Source of the DNA: Saprospiraceae bacterium
Lineage (GTDB): Bacteria; Bacteroidota; Bacteroidia; Chitinophagales; Saprospiraceae
Length of the DNA stretch: 64,000 nucleotides
Direction: 5' to 3'
NCBI GenBank assembly: GCA_028280415.1
Contig: JANQLV010000045.1
Location: 148,001-212,000, forward strand
A program made the position numbers and the translations under genes. Every line of letters starts with the position of its first letter. Position 1 is the first letter of the stretch. Below are positions 14,378 to 23,499 of the stretch, piece by piece. The notes below the pieces were generated by a model. The model searched no databases. It was not told the origin of the DNA and worked only from the letters and a program-made list of their open reading frames with translations.

Positions 14378-16507
14378 TTACTCAGTCTGAAATACTGATG
14401 CATCAATACCTTTATTCACTTCAATCATTTCAGCCTTCATTTCCAATGGAACTGGTGCCACACCATTGATAGAAGTGAGATATGGAAATAACACACCTCC
14501 GGTTTCTCTGTAGTCCTGCAAATTAGTAGTTATCGTCTGACCGCTTTCGTTTGCTACTTCTCTGATTTTCAAACTTGTTTCAATTGAAAAGTATTGTGTA
14601 GTTTTTTTACCAGCTGGCGATTCCAACTCGATTACATAGGCATTAGCGCCATCCACTTGTTCGACACCGCTCAACTTCAGTTTATAACCCAATTCGTCGT
14701 ATTTCATTTCAGGAAACAGGATTGCATTTTCTTTCAGGGAAGCCATCGTATTCTCATCAACCGGAAGCGTTTGTCCTTGTTGTTGTACCAAAGCTTTTCC
14801 ATCATTATATACCTGTTTATTTAATACCCCTATTCCAGCCATAGAAACGACATTCGAGAATTTACCGTCCATCATCTTTACATCGATATTCATAGTTTGT
14901 CCCATCATAGAGGTTGACATTTTCATTTGAATATCTTTCACATTGTTCAATTTATCTTTACCTCCAATGGCATTGAGGTAATCGGTAATAACTGTTTCAG
15001 CAGTAGTTCCTTCCGGAATTTTAAACGTCTCTTTTATTTCCTCACCATAATTATTATAGTAATTAACTTTAGCAATTTTGGAAAGTTTTTCAGCAACTTC
15101 TCCTTTGTTACCAACTACGACAACATGTGCATTTTCCGGTTTAATGTACTTTTGAGCCATGGCCATAATATCCGCAGAGGAAACCTTGCTCAGGTTTTCC
15201 AGATAATTCGCGTAGTAATCTTTTGGCAGATTATGTTTAGTGGTATTCAAGGCAAAACTGGCTACGGTCTGTGGATTCTCTAAAGACCGTGCAAAACTTC
15301 CGGATAGATAATTCTTTACCAAAGTTAATTCTTCCGGTGGTACAGTCTCTGTTCTCAGACGATTCAACTCGTACATAATTTGTACGATAGAGCTGTCTGT
15401 CACTTCATTTCTTACACCGGCACTTGTACTAAAAGAACCTATTACTTTATCTGATCTGAGACTGGAGCCAATTCCATAGGTATAACCTTTATCTTCCCGA
15501 AGATTTCCATTGAGCCGGCTTCTAAAAAAGCCTCCAAGCAATGTATTCATAACCGATGCTTTAATCGCATCAGCCGAACCTGGCTTAAATTCAACCGGAT
15601 AAGTAACGTTAATAACGGATTGTACAGCTCCGGTTTTATGTACAAAATCTATCGTCGTTTTTTCAGGACTAGCTGGAGTAGCAAAATCAAATGAAGGGAC
15701 ACTTGCTCTTTTCCAGGAACCGAAATAGGTATTAACCATTGTTTTTGCTTCATCCGGAGTAATATCTCCTACTACAATCATATAGGCTACATTCGGACGG
15801 AAATAGTTATTATAATATTCTTTACATTTTTCCAGAGTAATATTTTCAACGGTTTCTTCCGTAACGATTTCACCATAAGGGTGATCTTTTCCATAACGCA
15901 AAACAGAGGCGACATTGCCCGCGATGGCATTAGGATCATCTTTAGAAGTAGCCAAACCGGAAAGTGTTTGTTTCTTCACTTTCTCAAACTCATCGGCAGG
16001 GAAGCTTGGGTTTAATAACACATCAGACATCACTTTTAAAAGATTATCCGTGTGTTTTCTAAGAGAAGCTCCGTACATACCCGTTGAACTACTGGAAAGC
16101 GTCGCTCCCATGAAATCAACTTCCTCATCTATCTGAGCTTTGGTACGGGATTTTGTACCGTGGCTGATTAATTGTCCAGCCATATCTGCCGTCCCTGAAA
16201 ATTCTTTTTCAATAAAAGGATCAAAATCAAGAGAAAGAGAAAAAGTAACTCTTGGTAATTTGTGGTTTTCTACGACGATGACTTTCAAACCATTAGTCAT
16301 TTCAAATTGCTCGTAAGTCCCAAGCTGAATTTTAGGAGCCGGCCCGGGTATCGGTGCGCTAGTACGAAAATCATCCTTTGCCCCCGTAGCGACTTCCTCT
16401 ACTTTATCCTTTACCTCATCCGTTTTTTTGGCCACGTCTGCCGTCTTTGGAGAACATTGACTAAGCAGTAATAAGGCAAAAAAGCTTATAAAAAATAAAC
16501 GATTCAT
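14378..16507 (-). CDS. M16-family peptidase-like lipoprotein, non-catalytic partner with extra C-terminal domain
   Basis: About 709 residues from ATG at 16507; a TTG at 16534 was rejected because the ATG opens a proper lipoprotein signal (NRLFFISFFALLLLSQC). Two M16 half-domains follow (about 60-480), but the HxxEH zinc motif is absent: the position reads MAGQLISHGT. This is the usual non-catalytic subunit of a two-gene M16 system, which shapes the cavity for the catalytic partner. Residues about 500-705 form an additional domain resembling LolA-type lipoprotein-sorting folds (DYLNAIGGKDKLNNVKDI opening). It follows the catalytic subunit on the same strand with a 29-bp gap, so they form an operon and probably a periplasmic heterodimer. 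Confidence 0.87.
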   Translation of the reverse strand: MNRLFFISFFALLLLSQCSPKTADVAKKTDEVKDKVEEVATGAKDDFRTSAPIPGPAPKIQLGTYEQFEMTNGLKVIVVENHKLPRVTFSLSLDFDPFIEKEFSGTADMAGQLISHGTKSRTKAQIDEEVDFMGATLSSSSTGMYGASLRKHTDNLLKVMSDVLLNPSFPADEFEKVKKQTLSGLATSKDDPNAIAGNVASVLRYGKDHPYGEIVTEETVENITLEKCKEYYNNYFRPNVAYMIVVGDITPDEAKTMVNTYFGSWKRASVPSFDFATPASPEKTTIDFVHKTGAVQSVINVTYPVEFKPGSADAIKASVMNTLLGGFFRSRLNGNLREDKGYTYGIGSSLRSDKVIGSFSTSAGVRNEVTDSSIVQIMYELNRLRTETVPPEELTLVKNYLSGSFARSLENPQTVASFALNTTKHNLPKDYYANYLENLSKVSSADIMAMAQKYIKPENAHVVVVGNKGEVAEKLSKIAKVNYYNNYGEEIKETFKIPEGTTAETVITDYLNAIGGKDKLNNVKDIQMKMSTSMMGQTMNIDVKMMDGKFSNVVSMAGIGVLNKQVYNDGKALVQQQGQTLPVDENTMASLKENAILFPEMKYDELGYKLKLSGVEQVDGANAYVIELESPAGKKTTQYFSIETSLKIREVANESGQTITTNLQDYRETGGVLFPYLTSINGVAPVPLEMKAEMIEVNKGIDASVFQTE

Positions 16508-16536
16508 TTTATGTTTTTTATTAGTTGTTTTCAAAA

Positions 16537-17865
16537 TTATAGTTTATCACCTTTTGGAAGATAGTGAAGTGTAACTCTGTTATCTTTGGAAAAATATTTT
16601 TTGGCTACTCTTTGAATATCTTCTTTGGTAACGGCAAGGTATTTATCAATTTCTGTGTTAATCAGGTTCGCATCTCCGAAAAACAGATGATAATTTGCCA
16701 GAGCCGCAGCCCGGTTTTGTACTCCGGAATTCTGAACAATAAAATCGTTTTCGACTTTATTTCTCAATTTTTGAAATTCGCGATCTCCGATTAATTCATT
16801 TTGCACTCTAGCCACTTCCGCATCCATAGCAGCTTCCAGGTCCTGGATTTCAACGCCCATATTCGCAATTCCAAAAGCAATGGAAATACTTGGATCTTCC
16901 AGCGAAAGCGGAAAGTTTCCTACGAATAGTGCTTTTTGTTGTTCATCTACAAGCGCTTTTGAAAGTCTTGAACTCGGGCCATCAGCCAATAAAGTCGACA
17001 GCATACTCACCGCATAATAATCCGGCGTACTTTGTGCCGGAATGCGATAAGATTGAATCACTGCAGGCAGTTGAATATTATCGTAAACGGTATCTCTTAC
17101 TTCTTTAAGCAGTGGAGGTTCGACAATATTGGGACGATAAATTGGTTTTTTACTTCTCGGAATATCCGCAAAATACAGATCAATCATCTTTTTTGTCTCT
17201 TCAATATCCAAATCACCGGCAATAGATAGTACTGCATTATTAGGCACATAGAAGTCTTTATAAAACTGTTTGTAGTCTTTTTCTTCCGCAGCATCCAGGT
17301 GTTCCATAGAACCAATCGGTGACCATTGATAGGGATGCTCTTTGAATGAATGCGAAAGCGCTTCCAATAAAACCGTACCATAAGGCTGGTTGTCATATCT
17401 CTGTCTTTTCTCCTCTTTAACTACTTCTCTTTGAGTTTCGATTCCTTTGATATCAACCTTGGCATGGAGCATACGCTCAGATTCAATCCAAAGTCCAAGA
17501 TTAATCTGATTCGAGGGAAGGATTTCAAAATACACCGTACGATCGTGCGTGGTAAAGGCATTCAAAGCTCCACCGGCATTCTGGATATATCGATCGATCT
17601 GTCCCCGGTCTATATTTTCTGATCCTTCAAATAATAAATGCTCAAAAAAGTGTGCGAAACCAGTTCGATCCTTTTTTTCATTTTTAGAACCCACATGGTA
17701 AGAAGTGGTTACAGCAACGATAGGCGTAGAATTATCCTGGTGCAGAATGACGTGTAATCCGTTATCCAGGGTGTATTCTACAAACTCAATCTTATTCATC
17801 TGAGCAGAAACTGCTGAAACCGCTACCGCAATGAATAGAAATAAGTTAAAGATTCGCTTCATCAT
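16537..17865 (-). CDS. M16-family zinc peptidase, catalytic subunit
   Basis: About 442 residues from ATG at 17865 (an upstream TTG at 17892 adds nine unlikely residues); a second ATG follows at once. It has a signal peptide (KRIFNLFLFIAVAVSAVSAQ). The active-site HFFEH lies near residue 72, with the third zinc ligand expected in the REVVKEEKRQR segment about 75 residues later, so this subunit is catalytically competent. The family degrades peptides in a closed chamber formed with a non-catalytic partner, which is the next gene downstream. Periplasmic location is inferred. Substrate unknown. Confidence 0.92.
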   Translation of the reverse strand: MMKRIFNLFLFIAVAVSAVSAQMNKIEFVEYTLDNGLHVILHQDNSTPIVAVTTSYHVGSKNEKKDRTGFAHFFEHLLFEGSENIDRGQIDRYIQNAGGALNAFTTHDRTVYFEILPSNQINLGLWIESERMLHAKVDIKGIETQREVVKEEKRQRYDNQPYGTVLLEALSHSFKEHPYQWSPIGSMEHLDAAEEKDYKQFYKDFYVPNNAVLSIAGDLDIEETKKMIDLYFADIPRSKKPIYRPNIVEPPLLKEVRDTVYDNIQLPAVIQSYRIPAQSTPDYYAVSMLSTLLADGPSSRLSKALVDEQQKALFVGNFPLSLEDPSISIAFGIANMGVEIQDLEAAMDAEVARVQNELIGDREFQKLRNKVENDFIVQNSGVQNRAAALANYHLFFGDANLINTEIDKYLAVTKEDIQRVAKKYFSKDNRVTLHYLPKGDKL

Positions 17866-17985
17866 ATTAGTTTTTATTGTTTTAATAATCAACCTGCAAG
17901 ATACTAAAGGCTCTACAAATCAACTCTATTTTTAGAAGAATTGTAGCTGATTAGAGACAGATAGTTACTTATTCTTAACCAGTGA

Positions 17986-19974
17986 CTAATTAAAAAGTTG
18001 ATATGCAATTAAAGCGGCAAGGTATGCGAGGATTAACATAGCTATAAATTGAATAACCGGCCACTTCCATCCTCCGGTCTCCCGTTTTACGATTGCCAGC
18101 GTACTCATACACTGCATGGCAAAAGCATAAAAGAGCAATAGGGAAATACAAGTAGCAATATTATATCTACTGGTATTGGTTTCGGGATTTTGTTCTTTTC
18201 GCAGTCTTTCAATTATAGTTGCTTCCTCATCGTCCCCGATACTGTATATAGTGGCGATCGTAGCAACAAAAACTTCCCGCGCAGCAAAAGATGAAATTAA
18301 AGCAATCCCGATTTTCCAATCATAACCCAGGGGCTTAATTACCGGTTCAATAGCCTTTCCCATGTATCCGGCATATGAATATTCCAGTTTAATGCTTTCC
18401 ATACTTAGCGAATCAACCTGATCGTCGCTCGCAGCCTCGGAAATCTTATTTTGCAAAAAGGCTTCGGATTTTGGACTATTCGTGGATAAGGCCCAAAGAA
18501 CTAAAGATAAAACAAGAATAATTTTACCCGCTCCGACTACAAATGCTTTAGTTTTATTATAGGTTTCCAGGAATACATTTTTCCAATGGGGCAAACGATA
18601 GCGGGGCATTTCCATAATCCAGATACTATCCTTATCGCGATGACTGAAGCGGGTAAATATCCAGGATGCAAATAAAGCGGTAAAAGTTCCCAGCAAATAC
18701 ATCCCGAGCAAAGCCAATCCTTTCACATTAAAAATACCAAGGATATCATTTTCCGGAAAAATAAGCGCAATAAGAATGGCGTATACCGGTAAACGGGCAC
18801 TACAGGTCATGAACGGGGTTACCAAAATAGCTGCAAGCCTTTCGCGTTCGCTCCGGATTCTTTTAACAGACATAATTGCGGGAATGGCACAAGCTACTCC
18901 CGACATTAAAGGTATTACACTACTCCCGCTTAAGCCGAATTTTTTCAACCAGCGATCAGAGAGATAAGCAATTCGAGAGAGGTATCCGGTACTTTCCAAT
19001 ATCCCCATTAAAATAAAGAGAATCGCAATCTGAGGTATGAAAATAACTACACCTCCAATCCCGGTAATCAAGCCATCGCCTAAGAGTCCTCCCAGCCATT
19101 CGGGTTTAATCCATTCGTTTGCCCGGCTAGCCAGAGTACTCACAGATTCGTCGATCCAGTCCATGGGATACGAAGAAAAAGTATACAATGCCTGAAAAAC
19201 TAAAAATAAAGTAAACAGGAAGATTAAGCTTCCCCAAATAGGATGCAGTAAAATCTTATCCAGACGCTCTGTCAAATCATCTTCCTTTGCCGTATTTTCC
19301 TGGCTAATAATATCTTGTAAAAAATTACCCAGTTTCTCGTGACGACTCTCCAAGTCTCCGATTACCTTTACTTCGGCTAAAGAAGTATCACTGTTGAGAT
19401 AGTTTGTAATATCAGCACTGTAAGAATTAACAAATGCTTCCCCTTCAAACTGTTCGTAATGCGTTCTAATAAATGCATTCGGAGCGATAAACTTATCTTC
19501 CAGAATAATGTCTTTTAATTTGGAGAGGCCATCCCCGGTTCTGGAATTGAGTAAAATTACCGGGCAGGCTAATTTATTCTGTAGCTTGCGCAAGTCGATT
19601 TTAATGCCTCTGGTCTTCATTTCATCTTTGAAATTAATAGCCATAAGCATAGGAATTTGCAGATCGGCCAGTTGGCTGAACAATAACAAATCGTGTTGCA
19701 GTTTCATACCGTCGGCGACAAATACGATGCGATCATTCTGTACATCGCTATCCATTATTTGACGAATACTGATCCGCTCGTCCAGGCTATCGGACCACAG
19801 AGAGCTTAAACCCGGCAGGTCAACTACCAGGTGTCCCTGAAAAGAGCCTGCCTTCTTTTCAACGGTCACGCCTTCGTAATTCCCCGTCTTTTGGCGTATT
19901 CCGGTTAGTAGATTGAACAGACTACTTTTCCCAACATTGGGATTACCAACTAATAATATCCTAGTTGTTGTCAT
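17986..19974 (-). CDS. feoB: Ferrous iron transporter FeoB
   Basis: The 662-residue protein combines an N-terminal GTPase domain (G1 GNPNVGKSS near residue 9, G3 DLPG near 53) with a helical spacer and a polytopic membrane domain from about residue 245, containing the paired Gate regions (SGVACAIPAIMSVKRIRSE and the later CISLLLFYAFAMQCMST). It imports Fe(II) across the inner membrane. It is somewhat shorter than the enterobacterial protein but complete. Its start directly abuts the feoA stop, so the two are translated from one message. Confidence 0.95.
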   Translation of the reverse strand: MTTTRILLVGNPNVGKSSLFNLLTGIRQKTGNYEGVTVEKKAGSFQGHLVVDLPGLSSLWSDSLDERISIRQIMDSDVQNDRIVFVADGMKLQHDLLLFSQLADLQIPMLMAINFKDEMKTRGIKIDLRKLQNKLACPVILLNSRTGDGLSKLKDIILEDKFIAPNAFIRTHYEQFEGEAFVNSYSADITNYLNSDTSLAEVKVIGDLESRHEKLGNFLQDIISQENTAKEDDLTERLDKILLHPIWGSLIFLFTLFLVFQALYTFSSYPMDWIDESVSTLASRANEWIKPEWLGGLLGDGLITGIGGVVIFIPQIAILFILMGILESTGYLSRIAYLSDRWLKKFGLSGSSVIPLMSGVACAIPAIMSVKRIRSERERLAAILVTPFMTCSARLPVYAILIALIFPENDILGIFNVKGLALLGMYLLGTFTALFASWIFTRFSHRDKDSIWIMEMPRYRLPHWKNVFLETYNKTKAFVVGAGKIILVLSLVLWALSTNSPKSEAFLQNKISEAASDDQVDSLSMESIKLEYSYAGYMGKAIEPVIKPLGYDWKIGIALISSFAAREVFVATIATIYSIGDDEEATIIERLRKEQNPETNTSRYNIATCISLLLFYAFAMQCMSTLAIVKRETGGWKWPVIQFIAMLILAYLAALIAYQLFN

Positions 19975-20190
19975 TTAATTAAGTTCCTGAACCTTAATAA
20001 ACTTCGCATCTTCTCTCCGGAGAGCGATCTGCTTTCCATATAGTTCTACCAAAACAATCCCTTGCCAGCGATCATTTCTTAATACGCGCAGTTTGGTTCC
20101 TTTAAAAATCCCGCAAGACATGAGGTGCTTATATTGGCTAGTAGCGTCCAAAACTAGCACTTCCTTATTACTTTTTATATCTGCAAGCAT
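19975..20190 (-). CDS. feoA: Ferrous iron transport accessory protein FeoA
   Basis: A 71-residue SH3-like protein starting at ATG 20190 (the preceding TTG is unnecessary). It is the usual small cytoplasmic partner of FeoB, thought to modulate its GTPase or assembly. Typical features are the short beta-rich fold and the conserved ending GKQIALRREDAKFIKV. First gene of the feoAB operon; a TAnnTTTG-like box (TATATTTG, 20232-20239) lies about 40 bp upstream but lacks a good -33 partner. Confidence 0.92.
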   Translation of the reverse strand: MLADIKSNKEVLVLDATSQYKHLMSCGIFKGTKLRVLRNDRWQGIVLVELYGKQIALRREDAKFIKVQELN

Positions 20191-20231
20191 CAATGCTCTT
20201 ATTTGTATTGAGTCTAAATAAAAAACTGCAA

Positions 20232-20239
20232 CAAATATA
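20232..20239 (-). promoter_or_regulatory. Possible -7 box of feoAB
   Basis: TATATTTG on the minus strand fits TAnnTTTG and lies 41 bp before the feoA ATG. No TTG is found 19-21 bp upstream, so this may be chance. Confidence 0.35.
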
Positions 20240-20616
20240 GCCTTAATTTCGAATCGAGTTTAATTAAAACCTAGATTTCAGTTCCCAGTATATTTAGAAA
20301 TGACAATTTGGTGAGATAAAAGATGAGTCGGGATTATTTTTTTACAAAAAAATGATGGTAAGGCAGGCTTCAATACCCAATACCTGACATTCCGGGGTAA
20401 TGAATATCGAGCACCCAAAAAACTAATCTACCAAAAGCGAATGGAATATTACAGTAGCAAGCTTCCAAACTAAAATGGTATATTAATCTCTATGAATTTA
20501 TTTGTTGTTTTTGACTCTATTCTATTCCAGGCCTAACTTCTGACATTATTAAGAACCCGAAACTTACTGAAGCTACTATTCGTCCAATGCTTTATACCCA
20601 ATGCTGGTAAATGTGC
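20240..20616. other. Intergenic stretch, no gene seen
   Basis: About 380 bp with no credible frame. It contains CCCAATACCTGA at 20376-20387 and CCCAATGCTGG near 20597, related to arms of hairpins at 9714-9766 and 50038-50091; these look like fragments of a dispersed palindromic repeat. Confidence 0.4.
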
Positions 20617-21147
20617 TTATTCGACCTTATATTCAATTAGAATATTGTAACAGAAATTATCTGGATATCTTTTCAGCCAAATGGTATCCCTTCGTTCTAC
20701 AGACCTATCAAAACGGTTTAAAAATTCCAATAAAAGACCATTTGAATGATAATATCCCCCTTTAGTACTTCTAAATATTCGCTCAATGTATCCTGGCAAA
20801 TGAGTTGTGTCTTTCCGCATGGAAATTGCTTCTTCGATAAAATTTAAGTTTATAGTGTGGCTTGAAATTTTAATGCCATCAGTTCCTTTCCTTCTATGTA
20901 AGGCTCTTATTCGAGCGGCGTCTATTACCGGATAAGAGGCAAAATCTCCTGTATAATAGAAACTAACTAATTTACAGTTAACATTTCTTTTATTCTTTTT
21001 CTTTTCCAACTCTACGTGCAGAACATTTCTTGGTACTACAGGCATATTGTCCCAGTGCATGGCCTGTTTAGTTCTGCATGAAATTATACAGAAAAGAATA
21101 CCGATACAGGTAAGTATCCAAAAAACATATTTATTCGAAATTTTCAT
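20617..21147 (-). CDS. Hypothetical lipoprotein
   Basis: The 176-residue protein has a lipoprotein signal (KYVFWILTCIGILFCIISC, lipobox IISC) and a soluble body with no motif I recognise. The body is rich in basic residues and beta-prone segments. It stands 83 bp downstream of the AbiJ-like gene on the same strand, in a gene-poor patch, so linkage is possible but not shown. No function can be assigned. Confidence 0.6.
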   Translation of the reverse strand: MKISNKYVFWILTCIGILFCIISCRTKQAMHWDNMPVVPRNVLHVELEKKKNKRNVNCKLVSFYYTGDFASYPVIDAARIRALHRRKGTDGIKISSHTINLNFIEEAISMRKDTTHLPGYIERIFRSTKGGYYHSNGLLLEFLNRFDRSVERRDTIWLKRYPDNFCYNILIEYKVE

Positions 21148-21229
21148 TCAGATCAATATTTGCTAACAGCTTGGCTATGAGTATTGGCTTCCCGTAGGGC
21201 ACTATTGCTACAGGTTTTGTTGGCAGCAG

Positions 21230-22081
21230 TTATTTTTCAATTTTCACTTTTAAATAGTTTATGAACGCGGAACATGACACTAACATAAATTTTGCATCTT
21301 CAAAAGATACTGCGATGTCATCTTCTAATAGGGAGTGACGTATTCCACCAGAGTCACTTGTATAGCCATAAAGAGCTGAAAAAGCACTCTTTAAAGCTCC
21401 ATGAATCTGGAATCTCTTTTCAATCTCACTTAAAGCTTGTCCTAAAGTGGCTTTTTTATCTCCGGTTACGATAACACAAAGAGATTCAACGGCCGAAATG
21501 GCTTCTTTAATGGAATTCCTGTAATCAGGGTTTTCACGGTTAGAAAAATATTCTATGGAAGTTTTAAGATGTGTATTTACGGGTGTCCATTTCGAAGAAT
21601 TACCTAAGGCTTGTTCGATTTCTACAATTTCTTCTTCAGAGGTAATTTGAGCTATGCATTCATCAACAATTCTATAACCAGCCATTTCTCTTTTTAATGC
21701 ATCATTGCAATCTTTAATAAATCCAATAAACAGTACTTTTGAGTCAATTTTGGCTAAAAATTCAATTAGATCATATTTTTCGTACCATTCAGTTTGATTA
21801 AAAAACCAATTCTTAATAAAGTCAATCACCCCTGGAACGTAAACCCTATCGTTAGAATAAGATGGTATTTCATCCGCTCTTTCTCCGAAGAATTCTTTCC
21901 AAATAATTAAGCATATCTGTGCTCTATCAGATTCTTTTCCATAAGAAGAGGAATTACTAATTCTGTCAAAAAAGTCGTTGAGGATTGTGTTCCAAAGCCT
22001 GTTTTCAAGTCTAGTATCAATTGACTCAATTTGAATACTTTTTCTGACTGATGTTTTTCCTATTTTCTGTGAAAATCTCAT
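21230..22081 (-). CDS. AbiJ-NTD4-type protein with HEPN-like C-terminal domain, possible abortive-infection factor
   Basis: The 283-residue protein opens with RFSQKIGKTSVRKSIQIESI, which closely resembles the N-terminal AbiJ-NTD4 domain (about 1-150). The C-terminal third (about 185-283) is helical and resembles the HEPN-like domain usually found with it, with GGIRHSLLE as a candidate active-site region. Families with this layout have been linked to phage abortive infection and RNA cleavage, but many copies occur outside defence islands and are untested. Here it is flanked by long non-coding stretches and a hypothetical lipoprotein, with no other defence gene, so a defence role is only a suggestion. 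Confidence 0.7.
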   Translation of the reverse strand: MRFSQKIGKTSVRKSIQIESIDTRLENRLWNTILNDFFDRISNSSSYGKESDRAQICLIIWKEFFGERADEIPSYSNDRVYVPGVIDFIKNWFFNQTEWYEKYDLIEFLAKIDSKVLFIGFIKDCNDALKREMAGYRIVDECIAQITSEEEIVEIEQALGNSSKWTPVNTHLKTSIEYFSNRENPDYRNSIKEAISAVESLCVIVTGDKKATLGQALSEIEKRFQIHGALKSAFSALYGYTSDSGGIRHSLLEDDIAVSFEDAKFMLVSCSAFINYLKVKIEK

Positions 22082-22690
22082 TTCGTTTTAATGAATGCCA
22101 ACAATAAGATAAATGATTGCAATTATTTTTAAACAGAATAATTAATAATACAAAGTTAAAGCATTTTTCATTGCTACTCTAAATGAAACTAATTCGCTAC
22201 ATGGGAAGAGCTATCACAGCAAAAACCTGCTAAAACAAAACTGTGTAAGCCGCTCTTTATGAATTTGTTTGAAGTTTTGCCTTGATTCTTGACATAATAT
22301 TCGCTTGTCAAAATCTTCCTCCACAGACTGTTTTTTCTTTTAGGTGTAACTTAAAAACTTGGATGGTTGTTATACTTTTTACTGTACTTACCATTTTTTG
22401 ATGGTACATGATAACATTTTGAACCAGAAAATGGATACGATCTTAATCTGACCAATTTCCATAAAGTGAATCTCATATCTTTAAGATAGCTCAGCGCAAG
22501 CCTGCTTCAAGATTTCCTAAACATCCAATGAAAATACTATTCATCAATATTTTGCTGGACATATTATCCAGTCAGTCCAATAGCAAACTTTTATTATGAC
22601 TGTTTTATGATATGACTATCTTCCTTTTTATAAAAAGCATTTGCAACCTTTCGCCGAAACCTAAAGAAAAGCGCCGGGTAGTTCCTTAGA
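22082..22690. other. Intergenic stretch, no gene seen
   Basis: About 610 AT-rich bp without a convincing frame on either strand. The only small structure noted is TACCAT-TTTTTG-ATGGTA near 22389-22406. Could be decayed accessory DNA. Confidence 0.4.
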
Positions 22691-23161
22691 TCAAACTACT
22701 TTATCTGCACAGCTTGAACTGGCAAAAGCATCCGGTTTTGCTTTGAAGACAAATCCCATTCCCAGGATATAACCCATAGCTTCTTTAAGCGCAGTATTTG
22801 ATTGAAAGTGAGGATCAGTATTGATATCGGCATGTACTTCCAGTTCAACATCATAGGCATCCAGCAAATCACAAAGTATGTAAGCAATTTCTATTGACTT
22901 GGCTACTTCGGCAATCATCCGTTCCTTCAGGCTCATGGTGTTAGTCGTTTTATCATTACTGATAAACATAAAACCTCCCTTTTTTTCTCTTAAGAAAACA
23001 ATCACAGTTGCAAATTCTGTAACGTTGCCTCTAACCTGTGAATCTGTACCGATACAAACCTTTAATCTATGGCCCTTTTCGGTTTCTTCCCTGATTGTTT
23101 TCTCAACTGCTTCTAGAATAGGCACGGAAATTTTTTCTCCGTTTAAACGTCTCCATCTCAT
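22691..23161 (-). CDS. YkuK-like protein (DUF458), ribonuclease H-like fold
   Basis: The 156-residue protein matches the YkuK family: VCIGTDSQVRGNVTEFATVI near residue 34, followed by the conserved acidic and histidine positions EVHADINTDPHF near residue 106. The family has a ribonuclease-H-like fold and is widespread but uncharacterised; nuclease activity is inferred from the retained acidic residues only. It stands alone on the minus strand with about 340 bp to the divergent histidine kinase. Confidence 0.85.
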   Translation of the reverse strand: MRWRRLNGEKISVPILEAVEKTIREETEKGHRLKVCIGTDSQVRGNVTEFATVIVFLREKKGGFMFISNDKTTNTMSLKERMIAEVAKSIEIAYILCDLLDAYDVELEVHADINTDPHFQSNTALKEAMGYILGMGFVFKAKPDAFASSSCADKVV

Positions 23162-23499
23162 AATTTAAGTGTTTTTATTCCCCTGAATTTAGTTAAATAT
23201 TCCGGAGATACTGTACCAAACAAAACAATTCATATTAAAATAACGTCAATTTAACAATTTGCCATCGAATTATAGTTCCACCAAATAAGAGAAAAGTCTT
23301 TTCTCTAGCAGTTCCAGGCAACTTCCAATTAAAAAGCCCTGTCACAATTATTCAAAGTCTGTAAAAAGGAAAACCTATTTTCGGATTCAAATTTGATTAA
23401 ACCAAGCTTAGGTATTATACCTAGTCCCCTGGTAAGCAATTAAATTCAAACAAGATATCTCATCGAAAAGATATCTCTAAACATTAAAAACGTACAGCA
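23162..23499. other. Intergenic region between divergent genes
   Basis: Contains a small perfect palindrome, TAGGTAT-T-ATACCTA, near 23409-23423, about 75 bp before the kinase start. It could be an operator or chance. No -7/-33 match seen. Confidence 0.4.
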
